Assembly: GCF_003258865.1 (NCBI RefSeq) | Contig: NZ_NPEX01000020.1 | Span: forward strand, 1 to 42,728 | Length of the DNA: 42,728 nucleotides | Direction of reading: 5' to 3' | Origin: Rhodoplanes roseus | GTDB lineage: Bacteria > Pseudomonadota > Alphaproteobacteria > Rhizobiales > Xanthobacteraceae | Notes under the pieces: generated by a model | What the model was told of the DNA's origin: nothing | What the model saw: the letters and a program-made list of their open reading frames with translations, nothing else | Databases searched by the model: none | Shown: positions 1 to 8,250 of the stretch, in pieces | How the letters are laid out: every line of letters starts with the position of its first letter | How positions within the stretch are numbered: the stretch's first letter is position 1 | Program-made: the position numbers and the translations under genes

Positions 1-17
1 GCCGCCGGAGCGGCGGC
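1..17 (-). terminator. candidate terminator hairpin after pflB
   Basis: GCCGCC (1-6) and GGCGGC (12-17) form a perfect 6-bp stem with a 5-nt loop, 11 nt after the pflB stop on the minus strand. No T-tract is visible because the window ends here. It may equally be a chance GC-rich palindrome. Confidence 0.35.
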
Positions 18-27
18 GCCGGCCGTC

Positions 28-2286
28 TCACATGCAACCGTGGAACGTGCGGCTGATCACGTCGAGCTGCTGCTCGCGGCTCAGCTTGACGAAGTTCACG
101 GCGTAGCCGGAGACCCGGATGGTGAGCTGCGGGTAGATCTCCGGGTGCTCCATCGCGTCGAGCAGCGTCTCGCGGTTCAGCACGTTGACGTTGACGTGAT
201 GGCCCATGGCGCCCGCGAAGGCGTCGAGGCAGGCCGCGAGGTTCTTCTGCCGCTCCTCCGGCACCCGGCCGAGCGCCGTCGGCGTCGCCGAGGCGGTCCA
301 GGAGATGCCGTCGAGCGCGCAAGCGTACGGGATCTTCGACACCGACGCGCCGGCCGCGATGAAGCCCTTCTTGTCGCGGCCGTTCATCGGGTTGGCGCCC
401 GGCGCGAAAGGCTCGCCGGCGCGGCGGCCGTCCGGCGTGTTGCCGGTCTTCTTGCCGTACACCACGTTGGAGGTGATGGTCAGCACCGACTGGGTCGGCA
501 TCGCCTCGCGATAGAAGTAGGGCTGCGCCTTGATCTTCTGGATGAAGCTCTCGGCGAGCCACACCGCGATGGTGTCGGCACGATCGTCGTTGTTGCCGTA
601 GGCCGGGTAATCGCCTTCGATGACGTAGTCGATCGCGAGGCCGGCCTTGTTGCGCACCACCTTCACCTTGGCGTGCTTGATGGCCGACAGGCTGTCGGCG
701 GCGACCGACAGGCCGGCGATGCCGCACGCCATGGTGCGGAGCACGTCGCGATCGTGCAGCGCCATCTCGATCCGCTCGTAGGCGTAGCGGTCGTGCATGT
801 AGTGGATGACGTTGAGCGCCTTGATGTAGGTCTTGGCGAGCCAGCTCATCATCGGGTCGAGCTTGGCGACCACCGTGTCGTAGTCGAGCACGTCACCCGT
901 GATCGGCTCGAAGCCCTCCGCCACCACGGCACCGGACTTCTCGTCGACACCGCCGTTGATCGCGTAGAGCAGCGCCTTGGCGAGATTGGCGCGGGCGCCG
1001 AAGAACTGCATCTGCTTGCCGATCCGCATCGGCGAGACGCAGCAGGCGATCCCATAGTCGTCGCCCCAGTGTGGCCGCATCACGTCGTCGTTCTCGTACT
1101 GGATCGACGAGGTCTCGATCGACACCTTGGCGCAGTAGTCCTTGAAGCCCTCGGGGAGCTGCGTCGACCACAGCACCGTCAGGTTCGGCTCCGGCGCCGG
1201 GCCGAGATTGAACAGCGTCTGCAGGAAGCGGAAGCTGGTCTTGGTCACCAGCGGGCGGCCGTCCTCGCCGATGCCGCCGATCGACTCGGTCACCCAGGTC
1301 GGATCGCCGGAGAACAGCGTGTCGTATTCCGGGGTGCGCAGGAAGCGCACGATCCGCAGCTTGATGACGAGGTCGTCGATCAGCTCCTGGGCGCTCTCTT
1401 CCGTCAGCAGGCCGCGCGCGATGTCGCGGTCGAGATAGATGTCCAGGAAGGTCGAGACACGGCCGAGCGACATGGCCGCGCCGTTCTGCTCCTTCACGGC
1501 GGCCAGATAGCCGAAATAGGTCCACTGCACCGCCTCGCGGCCGGTGCGGGCCGGCTGCGTCACGTCGCAGCCGTAGCTCGCGGCCATCGCGGCGAGCTCG
1601 TCCAGCGCGCGGATCTGCTCGTTGAGCTCCTCGCGCAGCTGCATCGTCTTCTCGTTGAAGACCGCGTCGTCGATCTCGTGCAGCTCGCGCCGCTTGTCGG
1701 CCTTCAGCTTGTCTGTGCCGTAGAGGGCAACACGACGATAGTCGCCGATGATTCGGCCACGGCCGTAGGCGTCCGGCAGGCCGGTGATCACACCCGACTT
1801 ACGGGCCGCGAGAATCTCCGGCGAGTAGGCGTCGAAGACGCCCTGATTGTGGCTCTTGCGGTACTTGGTCCAGATGTCCTGGACGATCGGGTCGGGTTTG
1901 AAGCCGTACGCCTCGAGGCCCATCTCCACCATGCGGAGACCGCCATTCGGCATGATGGCGCGCTTCAGCGGGGCGTCGGTCTGCAAGCCGACGATCAGCT
2001 CGGCGTCGCGGTCGATGTAGCCCGCGTCGTGCGCCGTGATGCCGGCCGGGCGGTCGGCGGAGACGTCGAGCACGCCCTTCTTGCGCTCCTGCGCCAGCAG
2101 CTCCGTGAGCTTGGCCCAGACGCCAAGGGTGCGCGAGGTCGGGCCGGACAGGAAGCTCGAGTCGCCGAGATGCGGCCGGTAGTTCGCCTGGATGAATCCG
2201 CGTACGTCGATCTGGGTCTGCCACACGCCCGCGGCGAAGCCGGCCCATGGTTCTTCGGCGGTGACGTTCACGGTGATGGCGTTCAT
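28..2286 (-). CDS. pflB: formate C-acetyltransferase (pyruvate formate-lyase)
   Basis: Cytosolic glycyl-radical enzyme that splits pyruvate with CoA to acetyl-CoA and formate under anoxia. The 752 residues match the family length (E. coli PflB is 760). The catalytic cysteine pair is at C415-C416 in IACCVSP. The radical glycine lies in RVSGYAV at about G727, 25 residues from the C-terminus, as in E. coli. The start MNAITVNV was chosen because the open frame upstream, to about 2598, reads as non-coding. The activating enzyme PflA, which this protein needs, is not in view and may lie beyond the left edge, downstream in the same direction. The 475-bp upstream gap suggests its own regulated promoter. 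Confidence 0.97.
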   Translation of the reverse strand: MNAITVNVTAEEPWAGFAAGVWQTQIDVRGFIQANYRPHLGDSSFLSGPTSRTLGVWAKLTELLAQERKKGVLDVSADRPAGITAHDAGYIDRDAELIVGLQTDAPLKRAIMPNGGLRMVEMGLEAYGFKPDPIVQDIWTKYRKSHNQGVFDAYSPEILAARKSGVITGLPDAYGRGRIIGDYRRVALYGTDKLKADKRRELHEIDDAVFNEKTMQLREELNEQIRALDELAAMAASYGCDVTQPARTGREAVQWTYFGYLAAVKEQNGAAMSLGRVSTFLDIYLDRDIARGLLTEESAQELIDDLVIKLRIVRFLRTPEYDTLFSGDPTWVTESIGGIGEDGRPLVTKTSFRFLQTLFNLGPAPEPNLTVLWSTQLPEGFKDYCAKVSIETSSIQYENDDVMRPHWGDDYGIACCVSPMRIGKQMQFFGARANLAKALLYAINGGVDEKSGAVVAEGFEPITGDVLDYDTVVAKLDPMMSWLAKTYIKALNVIHYMHDRYAYERIEMALHDRDVLRTMACGIAGLSVAADSLSAIKHAKVKVVRNKAGLAIDYVIEGDYPAYGNNDDRADTIAVWLAESFIQKIKAQPYFYREAMPTQSVLTITSNVVYGKKTGNTPDGRRAGEPFAPGANPMNGRDKKGFIAAGASVSKIPYACALDGISWTASATPTALGRVPEERQKNLAACLDAFAGAMGHHVNVNVLNRETLLDAMEHPEIYPQLTIRVSGYAVNFVKLSREQQLDVISRTFHGCM

Positions 2287-2461
2287 GACGACCTCGGTAG
2301 AAACTTGGCTCACAGGGTGATCCGAGCACGGAGCGCTTCGATCGTCTGATCCAAGAAGTCTCAGGCGAGAGGGGTCGCCGCGGAGACGTCGGAACGCCCT
2401 GGTTCCGGCGAGACCGCTCGGCCCGGGAGGGTCGCGCAGCGGTTCGAACTTCGATGTCCGC

Positions 2462-2582
2462 TGATATATCACCACGTATTTCGGGCAAGAAGCCGGGACC
2501 GCGAATGGCTGCATGTGCCGCCACGCAGGCTTTTCGGATCGTCCCCAAAGCCGGAGTCCGAAGAAATCTTGTGATATTTCAC
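2462..2582. promoter_or_regulatory. paired palindromic sites upstream of pflB
   Basis: TGATATATCA (2462-2471) is a perfect palindrome. GTGATATTTCAC (2571-2582) is GTGA-N4-TCAC. On one strand both read approximately GGTGAwATATCA, and their centres are 110 bp apart, roughly an integral number of helical turns. They sit 175-300 bp upstream of the pflB start. The binding protein is unknown. The sites resemble, but do not match, FNR/CRP-type operators. Confidence 0.4.
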
Positions 2583-2725
2583 CCCGACCGGAACGCACTT
2601 TCTTGCGGCCCGACCTCGTTTCATCCGGATTAGCGCGTAGCGATGCCGATCCGCCATGCGGCGAACGGATGGCCTCGGCGGCGTCGCGGCCATCGCGATC
2701 CTACCCGCGACGTCGCACGGTCCGG

Positions 2726-2740
2726 CCGCCGCCACGGCGG
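2726..2740 (-). terminator. weak hairpin downstream of the GntR gene
   Basis: CCGCCG-CCA-CGGCGG forms a 6-bp stem with a 3-nt loop, 21 nt past the stop of the minus-strand regulator. There is no T-tract, so a terminator role is only suggested by position. Confidence 0.25.
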
Positions 2741-2761
2741 AGCGGGGTCGCGCGGCGCCGC

Positions 2762-3481
2762 TCACAAATGCCGCATGCCCAAGGTCTCGAGTAGCGGCAT
2801 CAGCTCGTCGCGCGCATGCTGGCGATGCGCGCGCGCCAGGGTGCCGGCCTTCACCGCATCGCCCTTGCGGATCGCCGACGTGACGGCGAGGTGCTCCTTG
2901 AGCGAGCGCACCGGCTTCGCCCGCAGCCGTAGGGTCAGCATCCGGGCGCGGTGCGACTGATCCATCACGGTATGCACCGCGCGGGCGAGCCGGCTGTTGC
3001 CGCAGCGCTCGACGAGTTCGCGGTGAAAGCGATCGTCGGCCTGGGCCCAGGCGTCGAGATCGTCCTGGTCGAGGGCCGTGCGCATGTCGACGTTGATCGC
3101 GTCGAGACGCTCCAGCGCGGGCCGACGCAGCGCCTCGTCACCGGCCAGCAGCTCGGCCGCGAGCCCTTCGAGCGTGGCGATCAGATCGTAGATTTCGCGC
3201 ATGTCGGCGGGAGAGAGCGCGCAGACCAGAATACCGCGCTTCGGCAGGACCCTGACGAGCCCCTCCTCCTGCAGCCGGATGAGCGCCTCGTGCACGGGGG
3301 TGCGGCTCATCCCGAGCCGGATCGCGATCTCCTGCTCGGAGCCCTGGTAGCCGGGCGGAAACACGTTGTCCCGCACCGCCGTCTTCATGGCCCGGTAGGC
3401 GTCCTCCACCAGCGACGGCGCCTTGGCCTCGATCGCCTCGGAGGGGGGGCCGACGATCAGGCCGGTGCCGCGGGCCGTCAT
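2762..3481 (-). CDS. GntR-family transcriptional regulator (FadR/FCD type)
   Basis: DNA-binding repressor or activator of about 239 residues. The N-terminal winged HTH (about 28-90) contains the typical QEIAIRLGMSRTPVHEALIRL stretch with its LPKRGI wing. The C-terminal helical FCD effector domain carries the acidic/His ligand residues of the family (DDRFHREL, LKEHLAVTSAI). FCD regulators usually sense small carboxylates. It is divergent from the tartrate/malate-type dehydrogenase and Bug receptor and probably controls them. The start MTARG has almost no Shine-Dalgarno of its own. Its ATG overlaps the stop of a 14-codon upstream reading frame with a strong AGGAG, suggesting translational coupling. 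Longer in-frame starts exist (MHAVFHASS) but the added sequence looks non-coding. Confidence 0.9.
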   Translation of the reverse strand: MTARGTGLIVGPPSEAIEAKAPSLVEDAYRAMKTAVRDNVFPPGYQGSEQEIAIRLGMSRTPVHEALIRLQEEGLVRVLPKRGILVCALSPADMREIYDLIATLEGLAAELLAGDEALRRPALERLDAINVDMRTALDQDDLDAWAQADDRFHRELVERCGNSRLARAVHTVMDQSHRARMLTLRLRAKPVRSLKEHLAVTSAIRKGDAVKAGTLARAHRQHARDELMPLLETLGMRHL

Positions 3482-3522
3482 CGGCGGGCCCGCCGGGCCG
3501 CGGCGTCGCCTGAACCTTGCAT
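3478..3522 (-). CDS. possible 14-residue leader peptide of the GntR gene
   Basis: ATG follows AGGAGCTTCC on the minus strand and encodes MQGSGDAAARRARR. Its TGA overlaps the ATG of the regulator (ATGA). The good ribosome site here contrasts with none before the regulator start, so ribosomes may reach the regulator by termination-reinitiation. It has not been recognised in any family and could be fortuitous. Confidence 0.35.
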   Translation of the reverse strand: MQGSGDAAARRARR

Positions 3523-3593
3523 GGAAGCTCCTATGGATCGTTGACAATCCCGCAGTCGCCGCAGTATAGCGGATTCGTGAGCTTGCATGGAAG
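3516..3593. repeat. 12-bp direct repeat flanking the promoter
   Basis: CTTGCATGGAAG occurs at 3516-3527 and 3582-3593, 66 bp apart. One copy lies on each side of the promoter between the GntR gene and the dehydrogenase gene. The motif contains the semi-palindromic TTGCATGGAA. Position makes it a candidate GntR operator, but the binding is inferred. Confidence 0.45.
3541..3570 (+). promoter_or_regulatory. sigma-70-type promoter for the dehydrogenase/Bug operon
   Basis: A perfect -35 TTGACA (3541-3546) and a -10 TATAGC (3565-3570) are separated by 18 bp. They point toward the dehydrogenase gene that starts at 3678. The element lies between the two copies of the 12-bp repeat, a layout that would allow repression. 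Confidence 0.65.
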
Positions 3594-3677
3594 ACGGCAT
3601 GCATCTCGGGCCCGGCCGTCCTGGCGCCGGAAGGCGCAGTCGGGCCGGTGGTGGAACGTACGAGACGCGGAGCACTC

Positions 3678-4754
3678 ATGCGGGACTATCGGATCGCGGC
3701 GATCCCGGGCGATGGAATCGGGACGGAGGTGATCGCGGCCGGCCTGCAGGCGCTGGCCGTCTGCGCCGAGCGCGACGGCGGCTTCACGCTCTCGGTCGAC
3801 CAATTCGACTGGGGCTCGGCCTACTACAAGGCGCACGGGCTGATGATGCCCGAGAACGGCCGCGACCTGATCCGGAACCACGACGCGATCTTCTTCGGCG
3901 CCGTCGGCGCACCCGACGTGCCGGACCACGTCACGCTGTGGGGCCTGCGGCTCGCCATCTGCCAGCCGTTCCAGCAATACGCCAATGTGCGGCCGACCCG
4001 CATCCTGCCCGGCATCGTCAGCCCGCTGCGCAACGTCTCGGGCCCCGAGCTCGACTGGGTGATCGTGCGCGAAAACTCCGAGGGCGAGTATGCCGGCGTC
4101 GGCGGCCGGGTCCACAAGGGCTTCGCCCACGAGGTGGCGACCGACGTCGCCATGTTCACGCGCGTCGGCGTCACCCGCATCATGCGCTACGCGTTCGAAC
4201 TGGCGCGTTCGCGTCCGCGAAAGCTGCTCACCGTGGTCACCAAGTCGAACGCACAGCGGCACGCCATGGTGATGTGGGACGAGATCGCCGCCGAGGTCGC
4301 GGCGCAGTATCCCGACGTGAGCTGCGACAAGATGCTGGTCGACGCCATGACGATGCGGATGGTCACGCACCCCGAGACCATCGACACCATCGTGGCGACC
4401 AATCTCCACGCCGACATTCTTTCGGATCTCGCCGCGGCGCTCGCCGGCTCGCTCGGCATCGCGCCGACCGGCAACATCAATCCGGAGCGCGAGTTCCCCT
4501 CCATGTTCGAGCCGATCCACGGCTCCGCTTTCGACATCACCGGCAAGGGCATCGCCAACCCGATCGCCACCTTCTGGTCGGGCTCGATGATGCTGGAGCA
4601 CCTCGGCGAGACCGCCGCCGCCGCACGGCTGATGCGGGCGGTCGAGCGCGTCACCGCCGATCCGCGGCTGCACACGCCGGACCTCGGCGGCACCGCGACG
4701 ACGGCCAAGGTCACCGACGCGGTTTGCGAGGCGCTGCTCGGAGACAATCGCTAG
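3678..4754 (+). CDS. tartrate dehydrogenase / D-malate dehydrogenase-like enzyme
   Basis: Isocitrate/isopropylmalate dehydrogenase superfamily, 358 residues, NAD-dependent oxidative decarboxylation of a 2-hydroxyacid. The N-terminal IPGDGIGTEV nucleotide region is followed by the TtuC/DmlA-type LWGLRLAICQPFQQYANVRP substrate region. ENSEGEY and the Mg-binding Asp stretch (ILSDLAAAL) are present, as is a C-terminal EPIHGSAFDITGKG NAD site. Tartrate, D-malate and related hydroxyacids are acted on by this subgroup; the exact substrate cannot be told by eye. ATG at 3678 fits family N-termini better than the upstream GTG frame. It is followed after 42 bp by a Bug receptor, which suggests that the receptor delivers or senses the substrate. 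Confidence 0.88.
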   Translation: MRDYRIAAIPGDGIGTEVIAAGLQALAVCAERDGGFTLSVDQFDWGSAYYKAHGLMMPENGRDLIRNHDAIFFGAVGAPDVPDHVTLWGLRLAICQPFQQYANVRPTRILPGIVSPLRNVSGPELDWVIVRENSEGEYAGVGGRVHKGFAHEVATDVAMFTRVGVTRIMRYAFELARSRPRKLLTVVTKSNAQRHAMVMWDEIAAEVAAQYPDVSCDKMLVDAMTMRMVTHPETIDTIVATNLHADILSDLAAALAGSLGIAPTGNINPEREFPSMFEPIHGSAFDITGKGIANPIATFWSGSMMLEHLGETAAAARLMRAVERVTADPRLHTPDLGGTATTAKVTDAVCEALLGDNR

Positions 4755-4796
4755 CCAGGCCGGAACGGCCGACCGCCCTCGCGGAAGAGGGAGCCC

Positions 4797-5801
4797 ATGC
4801 GAAGTCTTTCGTCGCGGTTTCTGCGTGCCTGCGTGCAGGCGACCGTCGCGGGTCTTGTCCTGGCCGGGGTCACGGCGCCGGCCCTCGCGCAATCGGCGTG
4901 GCCGACCAAACCGATCACCATCCTGGTCCCGTCCGCGGCCGGCGGTCCGACCGACACGGTCGCCCGCCTGATCGCCGAGTCGATGACCAAGACGCTCGGC
5001 CAGACCGTCATCGTCGAGAACCAGGGCGGCGCCGGCGGCACCATCGGAATGGCCCGCATCGCGCGGACGCCGGCCGACGGCTACACGCTCGCCATCTGGC
5101 ACATCGCGCATGCGACGGCCCCTGCCCTGTACGACACGCTGAAATACGACCCGGTCGCGGACTTCGACCATATCGGCCGCATCACCGACGTGCCGATGAC
5201 GATCGTCTCCAAGTCCGCGCTGCCGCCGACATCGATCGGCGAGCTGATCGCCTGGATGAAGGCCAACAAGGCCACGGCGAGCTTCGGCCATGCCGGTGTC
5301 GGATCGGCGGCCCATCTGTGCGCGCTGCTGTTCATGAGCGAGCTGGACCTCCAGCTCGCCCAGGTCGCCTATCGCGGCACCGGTCCGGCGATGAACGATC
5401 TGGTCGGCGGCCAGATCGATCTGTTGTGCGACCAGACCACCAACACCACCAACCACATCAAGGACGGCCGCATCAAAGGCTACGCGGTGACGACCAAATC
5501 CCGCGTATCGTCGCTGCCCGACCTGCCGACGCTCGACGAGAGCGCCATGAAGGGCTTCGAGGTCTCGGCCTGGCACGCCATGTGGGCGCCGCGCGGACTG
5601 CCGAAGGAGGCGACCGACAAGCTCGTCCCGGCGCTTCAGGCAGCGCTGCAGGATCCCAAGGTGATCGAGCGTTTCGCCAGCCTCGGCACCGCGCCCGTGC
5701 CGCTCGCCCTGGCGACCCCCGACGCGCTGAAGGCCCAGCTCACGGCCGAGGTCGACAAGTGGGGCAAGGTGATCCGCGCCGCCGGCGTGAAGGGGAACTG
5801 A
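4797..5801 (+). CDS. Bug/TctC-family tricarboxylate-type solute receptor
   Basis: Periplasmic solute-binding protein of 334 residues. The Sec signal peptide is about residues 1-31 (cleavage near PALA-QSAWP). The mature start WPTKPITILVPSAAGGPTDTVARL is diagnostic of the TctC/Bug family, followed by VENQGGAGGTIG. These receptors bind carboxylates or similar small molecules and classically feed a TctAB membrane pair. No TctA or TctB gene is in this window, so it is an orphan receptor. It has a good ribosome site (GGAAGAGGGAG) and is likely co-transcribed with the dehydrogenase. Confidence 0.93.
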   Translation: MRSLSSRFLRACVQATVAGLVLAGVTAPALAQSAWPTKPITILVPSAAGGPTDTVARLIAESMTKTLGQTVIVENQGGAGGTIGMARIARTPADGYTLAIWHIAHATAPALYDTLKYDPVADFDHIGRITDVPMTIVSKSALPPTSIGELIAWMKANKATASFGHAGVGSAAHLCALLFMSELDLQLAQVAYRGTGPAMNDLVGGQIDLLCDQTTNTTNHIKDGRIKGYAVTTKSRVSSLPDLPTLDESAMKGFEVSAWHAMWAPRGLPKEATDKLVPALQAALQDPKVIERFASLGTAPVPLALATPDALKAQLTAEVDKWGKVIRAAGVKGN

Positions 5802-5821
5802 TCACTGCATTCAGAGTCGTC

Positions 5822-5844
5822 GTGCCCGGCCTCGTGCCGGGCAT
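5822..5844. terminator. convergent terminator / palindromic repeat element
   Basis: GCCCGGC (5824-5830), loop CTCGT and GCCGGGC (5836-5842) give a 7-bp stem, extendable by a T-A pair. It sits in the 42-bp gap between two converging genes. The sequence CGTCGTGCCCGGC...GCCGGGCAT resembles dispersed palindromes common between genes in rhizobial genomes (from memory, not searched). Confidence 0.6.
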
Positions 5845-6965
5845 TACGCCACGCTCTCCAGCGACACCCCGATGCGGTGGCGCTGGACCAGGGCGTCGTC
5901 GACATCGATGCCGAGCCCGGGGCGGTTCAGCACGTCGGCGTGGCCGCGCTGGATCGTGACCGGCTGCGCCGTGATGTCCTTGCCGAGCGCCTGGCAGGTC
6001 AGGGTGAGGCCCCAGGCGAGGCCGGGCACTACGGCGGCGACGTGAAGCGCCGCTGCGCAGGCGATGCTCGACTCGCCGGTCTTGCAGGAGAGATTCACGT
6101 CCATGCCGAGCCGGTCGCACAGCCGGCCGGCCTCGACGACCGCGCGCAGGCCACCGAGCTTGATCGCCTTGAGGCTGACACCGTGCGCCGCCTTACGCTC
6201 GTGATGACGGCGAATGTCGTCGAAGCCGTGGATGCCTTCGTCGGCTCCGATCGCGATCGAGGTCGCCGCCGCGATCGCCGCCATGCCGGCGAGATCATGC
6301 GCTGCGACGGGCTGCTCGAAGAAATCGAGACTGGCGCCCTCGACGGCCCGCACAAAGACGAGCGACTGCTCGATCGAAAATCCCTGATTGGCGTCGGCGG
6401 AGATCAAGGCATTCTCGCCCAGGATCGCGCAGACGGCCCGGGTCCGCTCGGCATCGCGCTCCGGCGTGTCGATCCCGACCTTGATCTTGAACGCCGTGTA
6501 GCCCTCGGCTTTCTTGCGCGCCGCGTCGGCGAGATCGCCGTCCCGATCGCCGCCGCCGATCACACCGAGCAGCGCGACGCGCTCGCGCTTCTTCTCGCCC
6601 AGGAGCGCATGCACGGGACGGCCGGAGGCGCGTCCCACCAGATCGTGCAACGCGATCTCGATCGCCGCCTTGGCGCCGTGATTGGCGTACATTCGCCCGT
6701 CCATGGCGGCGAGCGCGCCTTCGATGTCGGACGGATCGCGCCCCTCCAGAACAGGCGAGAGGTGGTGGATGGCCGCCACCATGCTCTCGATGGTCTCGCC
6801 CGTCATGGTGGGAGCCGACGCCGCCTCCCCCCACCCGACCGTGCGGTCATCCGCCACGATGCGCACCAGCACGTTGTCGGCACGACGGATCTCCTCGCCC
6901 GCCATGATCACCGGCTTCTTCATCGGCAGGCCGACCGCGATGGGCTCCACGCTCGTGATCTTCAC
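5844..6965 (-). CDS. mandelate racemase / muconate lactonizing enzyme family protein
   Basis: Enolase-superfamily TIM-barrel enzyme, 373 residues, cytosolic. The KIKVG lysine motif lies near residue 165. The metal-binding acids appear in order as ADANQG, FFEQP and GADEG, followed by the second catalytic-lysine region SLKAIKLGG. This pattern fits the muconate cycloisomerase subgroup, which includes cycloisomerases, dipeptide epimerases and o-succinylbenzoate synthase. The substrate is not predictable. The start is GTG at 6965 with GGAG 7 nt upstream. It lies 88 bp downstream of a Bug receptor gene on the same strand and is probably its metabolic partner. Confidence 0.9.
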   Translation of the reverse strand: MKITSVEPIAVGLPMKKPVIMAGEEIRRADNVLVRIVADDRTVGWGEAASAPTMTGETIESMVAAIHHLSPVLEGRDPSDIEGALAAMDGRMYANHGAKAAIEIALHDLVGRASGRPVHALLGEKKRERVALLGVIGGGDRDGDLADAARKKAEGYTAFKIKVGIDTPERDAERTRAVCAILGENALISADANQGFSIEQSLVFVRAVEGASLDFFEQPVAAHDLAGMAAIAAATSIAIGADEGIHGFDDIRRHHERKAAHGVSLKAIKLGGLRAVVEAGRLCDRLGMDVNLSCKTGESSIACAAALHVAAVVPGLAWGLTLTCQALGKDITAQPVTIQRGHADVLNRPGLGIDVDDALVQRHRIGVSLESVA

Positions 6966-7006
6966 GACGGCACTCCACAGTGTTCTTGTTGTCAGGACGG
7001 CGACGT

Positions 7007-7035
7007 CGCCCCGGGACCCCGCGCGCCCCGGGGCG
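7007..7035 (-). terminator. strong hairpin between receptor and racemase genes
   Basis: CGCCCCGGG (7007-7015) pairs perfectly with CCCGGGGCG (7027-7035), an 9-bp all-GC stem with an 11-nt loop. It lies between two same-strand genes. It may attenuate readthrough or stabilise the upstream mRNA end, giving unequal expression of receptor and enzyme. Confidence 0.45.
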
Positions 7036-7053
7036 TCTTCTCGAACGTCGGCC

Positions 7054-8085
7054 TCAGCTCTTCACCTTGATGCCGGCCTTGGTGATGATGTCGCGAAACA
7101 TCGGCACCTCGCGAGCCACCCGCTCCATGTGCTGCTTGCCGGTGCGGGCCTGCACCTCGAATCCCGTACGCATGAGCTTCTCGCGCGTCTCCGGCTTCGC
7201 CAGGATCGCCAGCGTCTCCGTTTCGAGCTTGCGGACGAACTCGGGCGAGGTTCCGGCGGGCGCCAGCAGCGCCGTGTAGGTCTCGAACACGAAATCCGGG
7301 AAGCCGGCCTCGGCCATGGTCGGAATGTCGGGCAGGTCGTGCCAGCGCCTCTCGCCCGTGACGGCGAGGCCCTTGATCGTGCCGGACTTGATGTAGGGAT
7401 GCGCCGGCGCGAGCACGCCCGAAGAGAGCTGCACGGTGCCGCCGAGCAGCGCCTGCAGCGCCTCGCCACCGCCCGCGAACACGATCGTGGCCATCCCGGA
7501 AAGTCCCTCGCGGACCTTGAGGACCTCGGCCTCGAGCTGCGGCGTGGTGCCGACCGGCGGCGTGGACACGTTGAACTTCGCCGGGTTCTGCTTCGCCAAC
7601 GCGACGAACTCCTTCATGGTGGAGACGCCGAGATCGGGCTTGACCGCGAAGACGTTCGGGGACGTCGCCAGCTCGCAGATCGGCGAAAAGTCCTTGAACG
7701 GGTCGTAGGGCAGCGTGTCGTAGAGGCTGGGGTTCACCACATAGGCGCTGGTCGCCAGCAGGATCGTGGTGCCGTCCGGCTCGGCGCGCGCGACAAGGCC
7801 CATGCCGATATTGCTGCCGCCGCCGCCCTTGTTCTCGACGAACACGGTGCCGCCCATCCGCTCCTGCATCGCAGCGGCGACGATCCGGGCGATGATGTCG
7901 GAGGGACCGCCGGGCGAGTTCGCGACGACGATCCGCAAGGGGCGATCCGGGTAGGCCGCGAAAGCCGGGCCGCTGCGCAGGATCGCCGGCGCGGCGAGAC
8001 CGAAGGCCGCTGCACCCAAAAGGCTGCGCCGAGACAAGCGTCCACGCGGACGCGATACGGCGCCTGCGCCGTTCGAGCTGATCAT
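7054..8085 (-). CDS. Bug/TctC-family solute receptor, Tat-exported
   Basis: Periplasmic binding protein of 343 residues. The N-terminus carries a twin-arginine signal (LSRRSLLGAAAFGLAAPAI), unlike the Sec-type signal of the receptor at 4797. The mature part begins near YPDRPLRIVVANSPGGPSD with VENKGGGGSNIG, typical of the family. The start at 8085 has an excellent AGGGAGG ribosome site; the longer frame upstream is not supported. It heads a minus-strand unit with the racemase-family enzyme. No TctAB partner is nearby. An inverted-repeat leader lies immediately 5' of the gene. Confidence 0.93.
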   Translation of the reverse strand: MISSNGAGAVSRPRGRLSRRSLLGAAAFGLAAPAILRSGPAFAAYPDRPLRIVVANSPGGPSDIIARIVAAAMQERMGGTVFVENKGGGGSNIGMGLVARAEPDGTTILLATSAYVVNPSLYDTLPYDPFKDFSPICELATSPNVFAVKPDLGVSTMKEFVALAKQNPAKFNVSTPPVGTTPQLEAEVLKVREGLSGMATIVFAGGGEALQALLGGTVQLSSGVLAPAHPYIKSGTIKGLAVTGERRWHDLPDIPTMAEAGFPDFVFETYTALLAPAGTSPEFVRKLETETLAILAKPETREKLMRTGFEVQARTGKQHMERVAREVPMFRDIITKAGIKVKS

Positions 8086-8093
8086 GTATCCTC

Positions 8094-8140
8094 CCTGACG
8101 TCTTTTTTCTGCTTGTGCCGTCTTCGACGGCGACGTCAGG
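8094..8140 (-). promoter_or_regulatory. nested inverted repeat in the 5' leader of the receptor gene
   Basis: CCTGACGTC (8094-8102) and GACGTCAGG (8132-8140) are perfect 9-bp inverted repeats. Inside them CCGTC-TTC-GACGG (8118-8130) forms a second hairpin. On the mRNA the outer stem would end right at the AGGGAGG ribosome site. It could be an RNA switch or attenuator, or a DNA operator with TGACGTC half-sites. Confidence 0.45.
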
Positions 8141-8250
8141 TTAAGGAGAGCATCACGCCGGCGCAACCGTACGGTTCGCCGCGCTTCGCAGTTTCGCGCC
8201 GCGACACGGGAGGCGCGCGGCGCGTCACCTCTGGTCTCGCGTCGGCTCTC

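Larger units (their letters stand above)
2287..2761. other. intergenic region upstream of pflB; no gene seen
   Basis: The 475 bp hold the pflB control region on the minus strand and the 3' end of the GntR gene. Open frames here have no recognisable protein content. The region is visibly richer in A+T around 2460-2590 and carries the two palindromes listed separately. No canonical FNR box (TTGAT-N4-ATCAA) was found. Confidence 0.6.

Noticed and set aside
40-2349. Long plus-strand frame opposite pflB
   Set aside because: It is an antisense shadow in a GC-rich gene; composition is Arg/His/Val-rich with no family.
2287-2598. N-terminal extension of pflB by about 104 residues
   Set aside because: The open frame continues but the extra sequence is Arg/Pro-rich and unrelated to PflB; the family N-terminus begins at MNAITVNV.
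3531-5576. 681-codon minus-strand frame
   Set aside because: Antisense to the dehydrogenase and receptor, with Arg/Asp/His-rich shadow composition.
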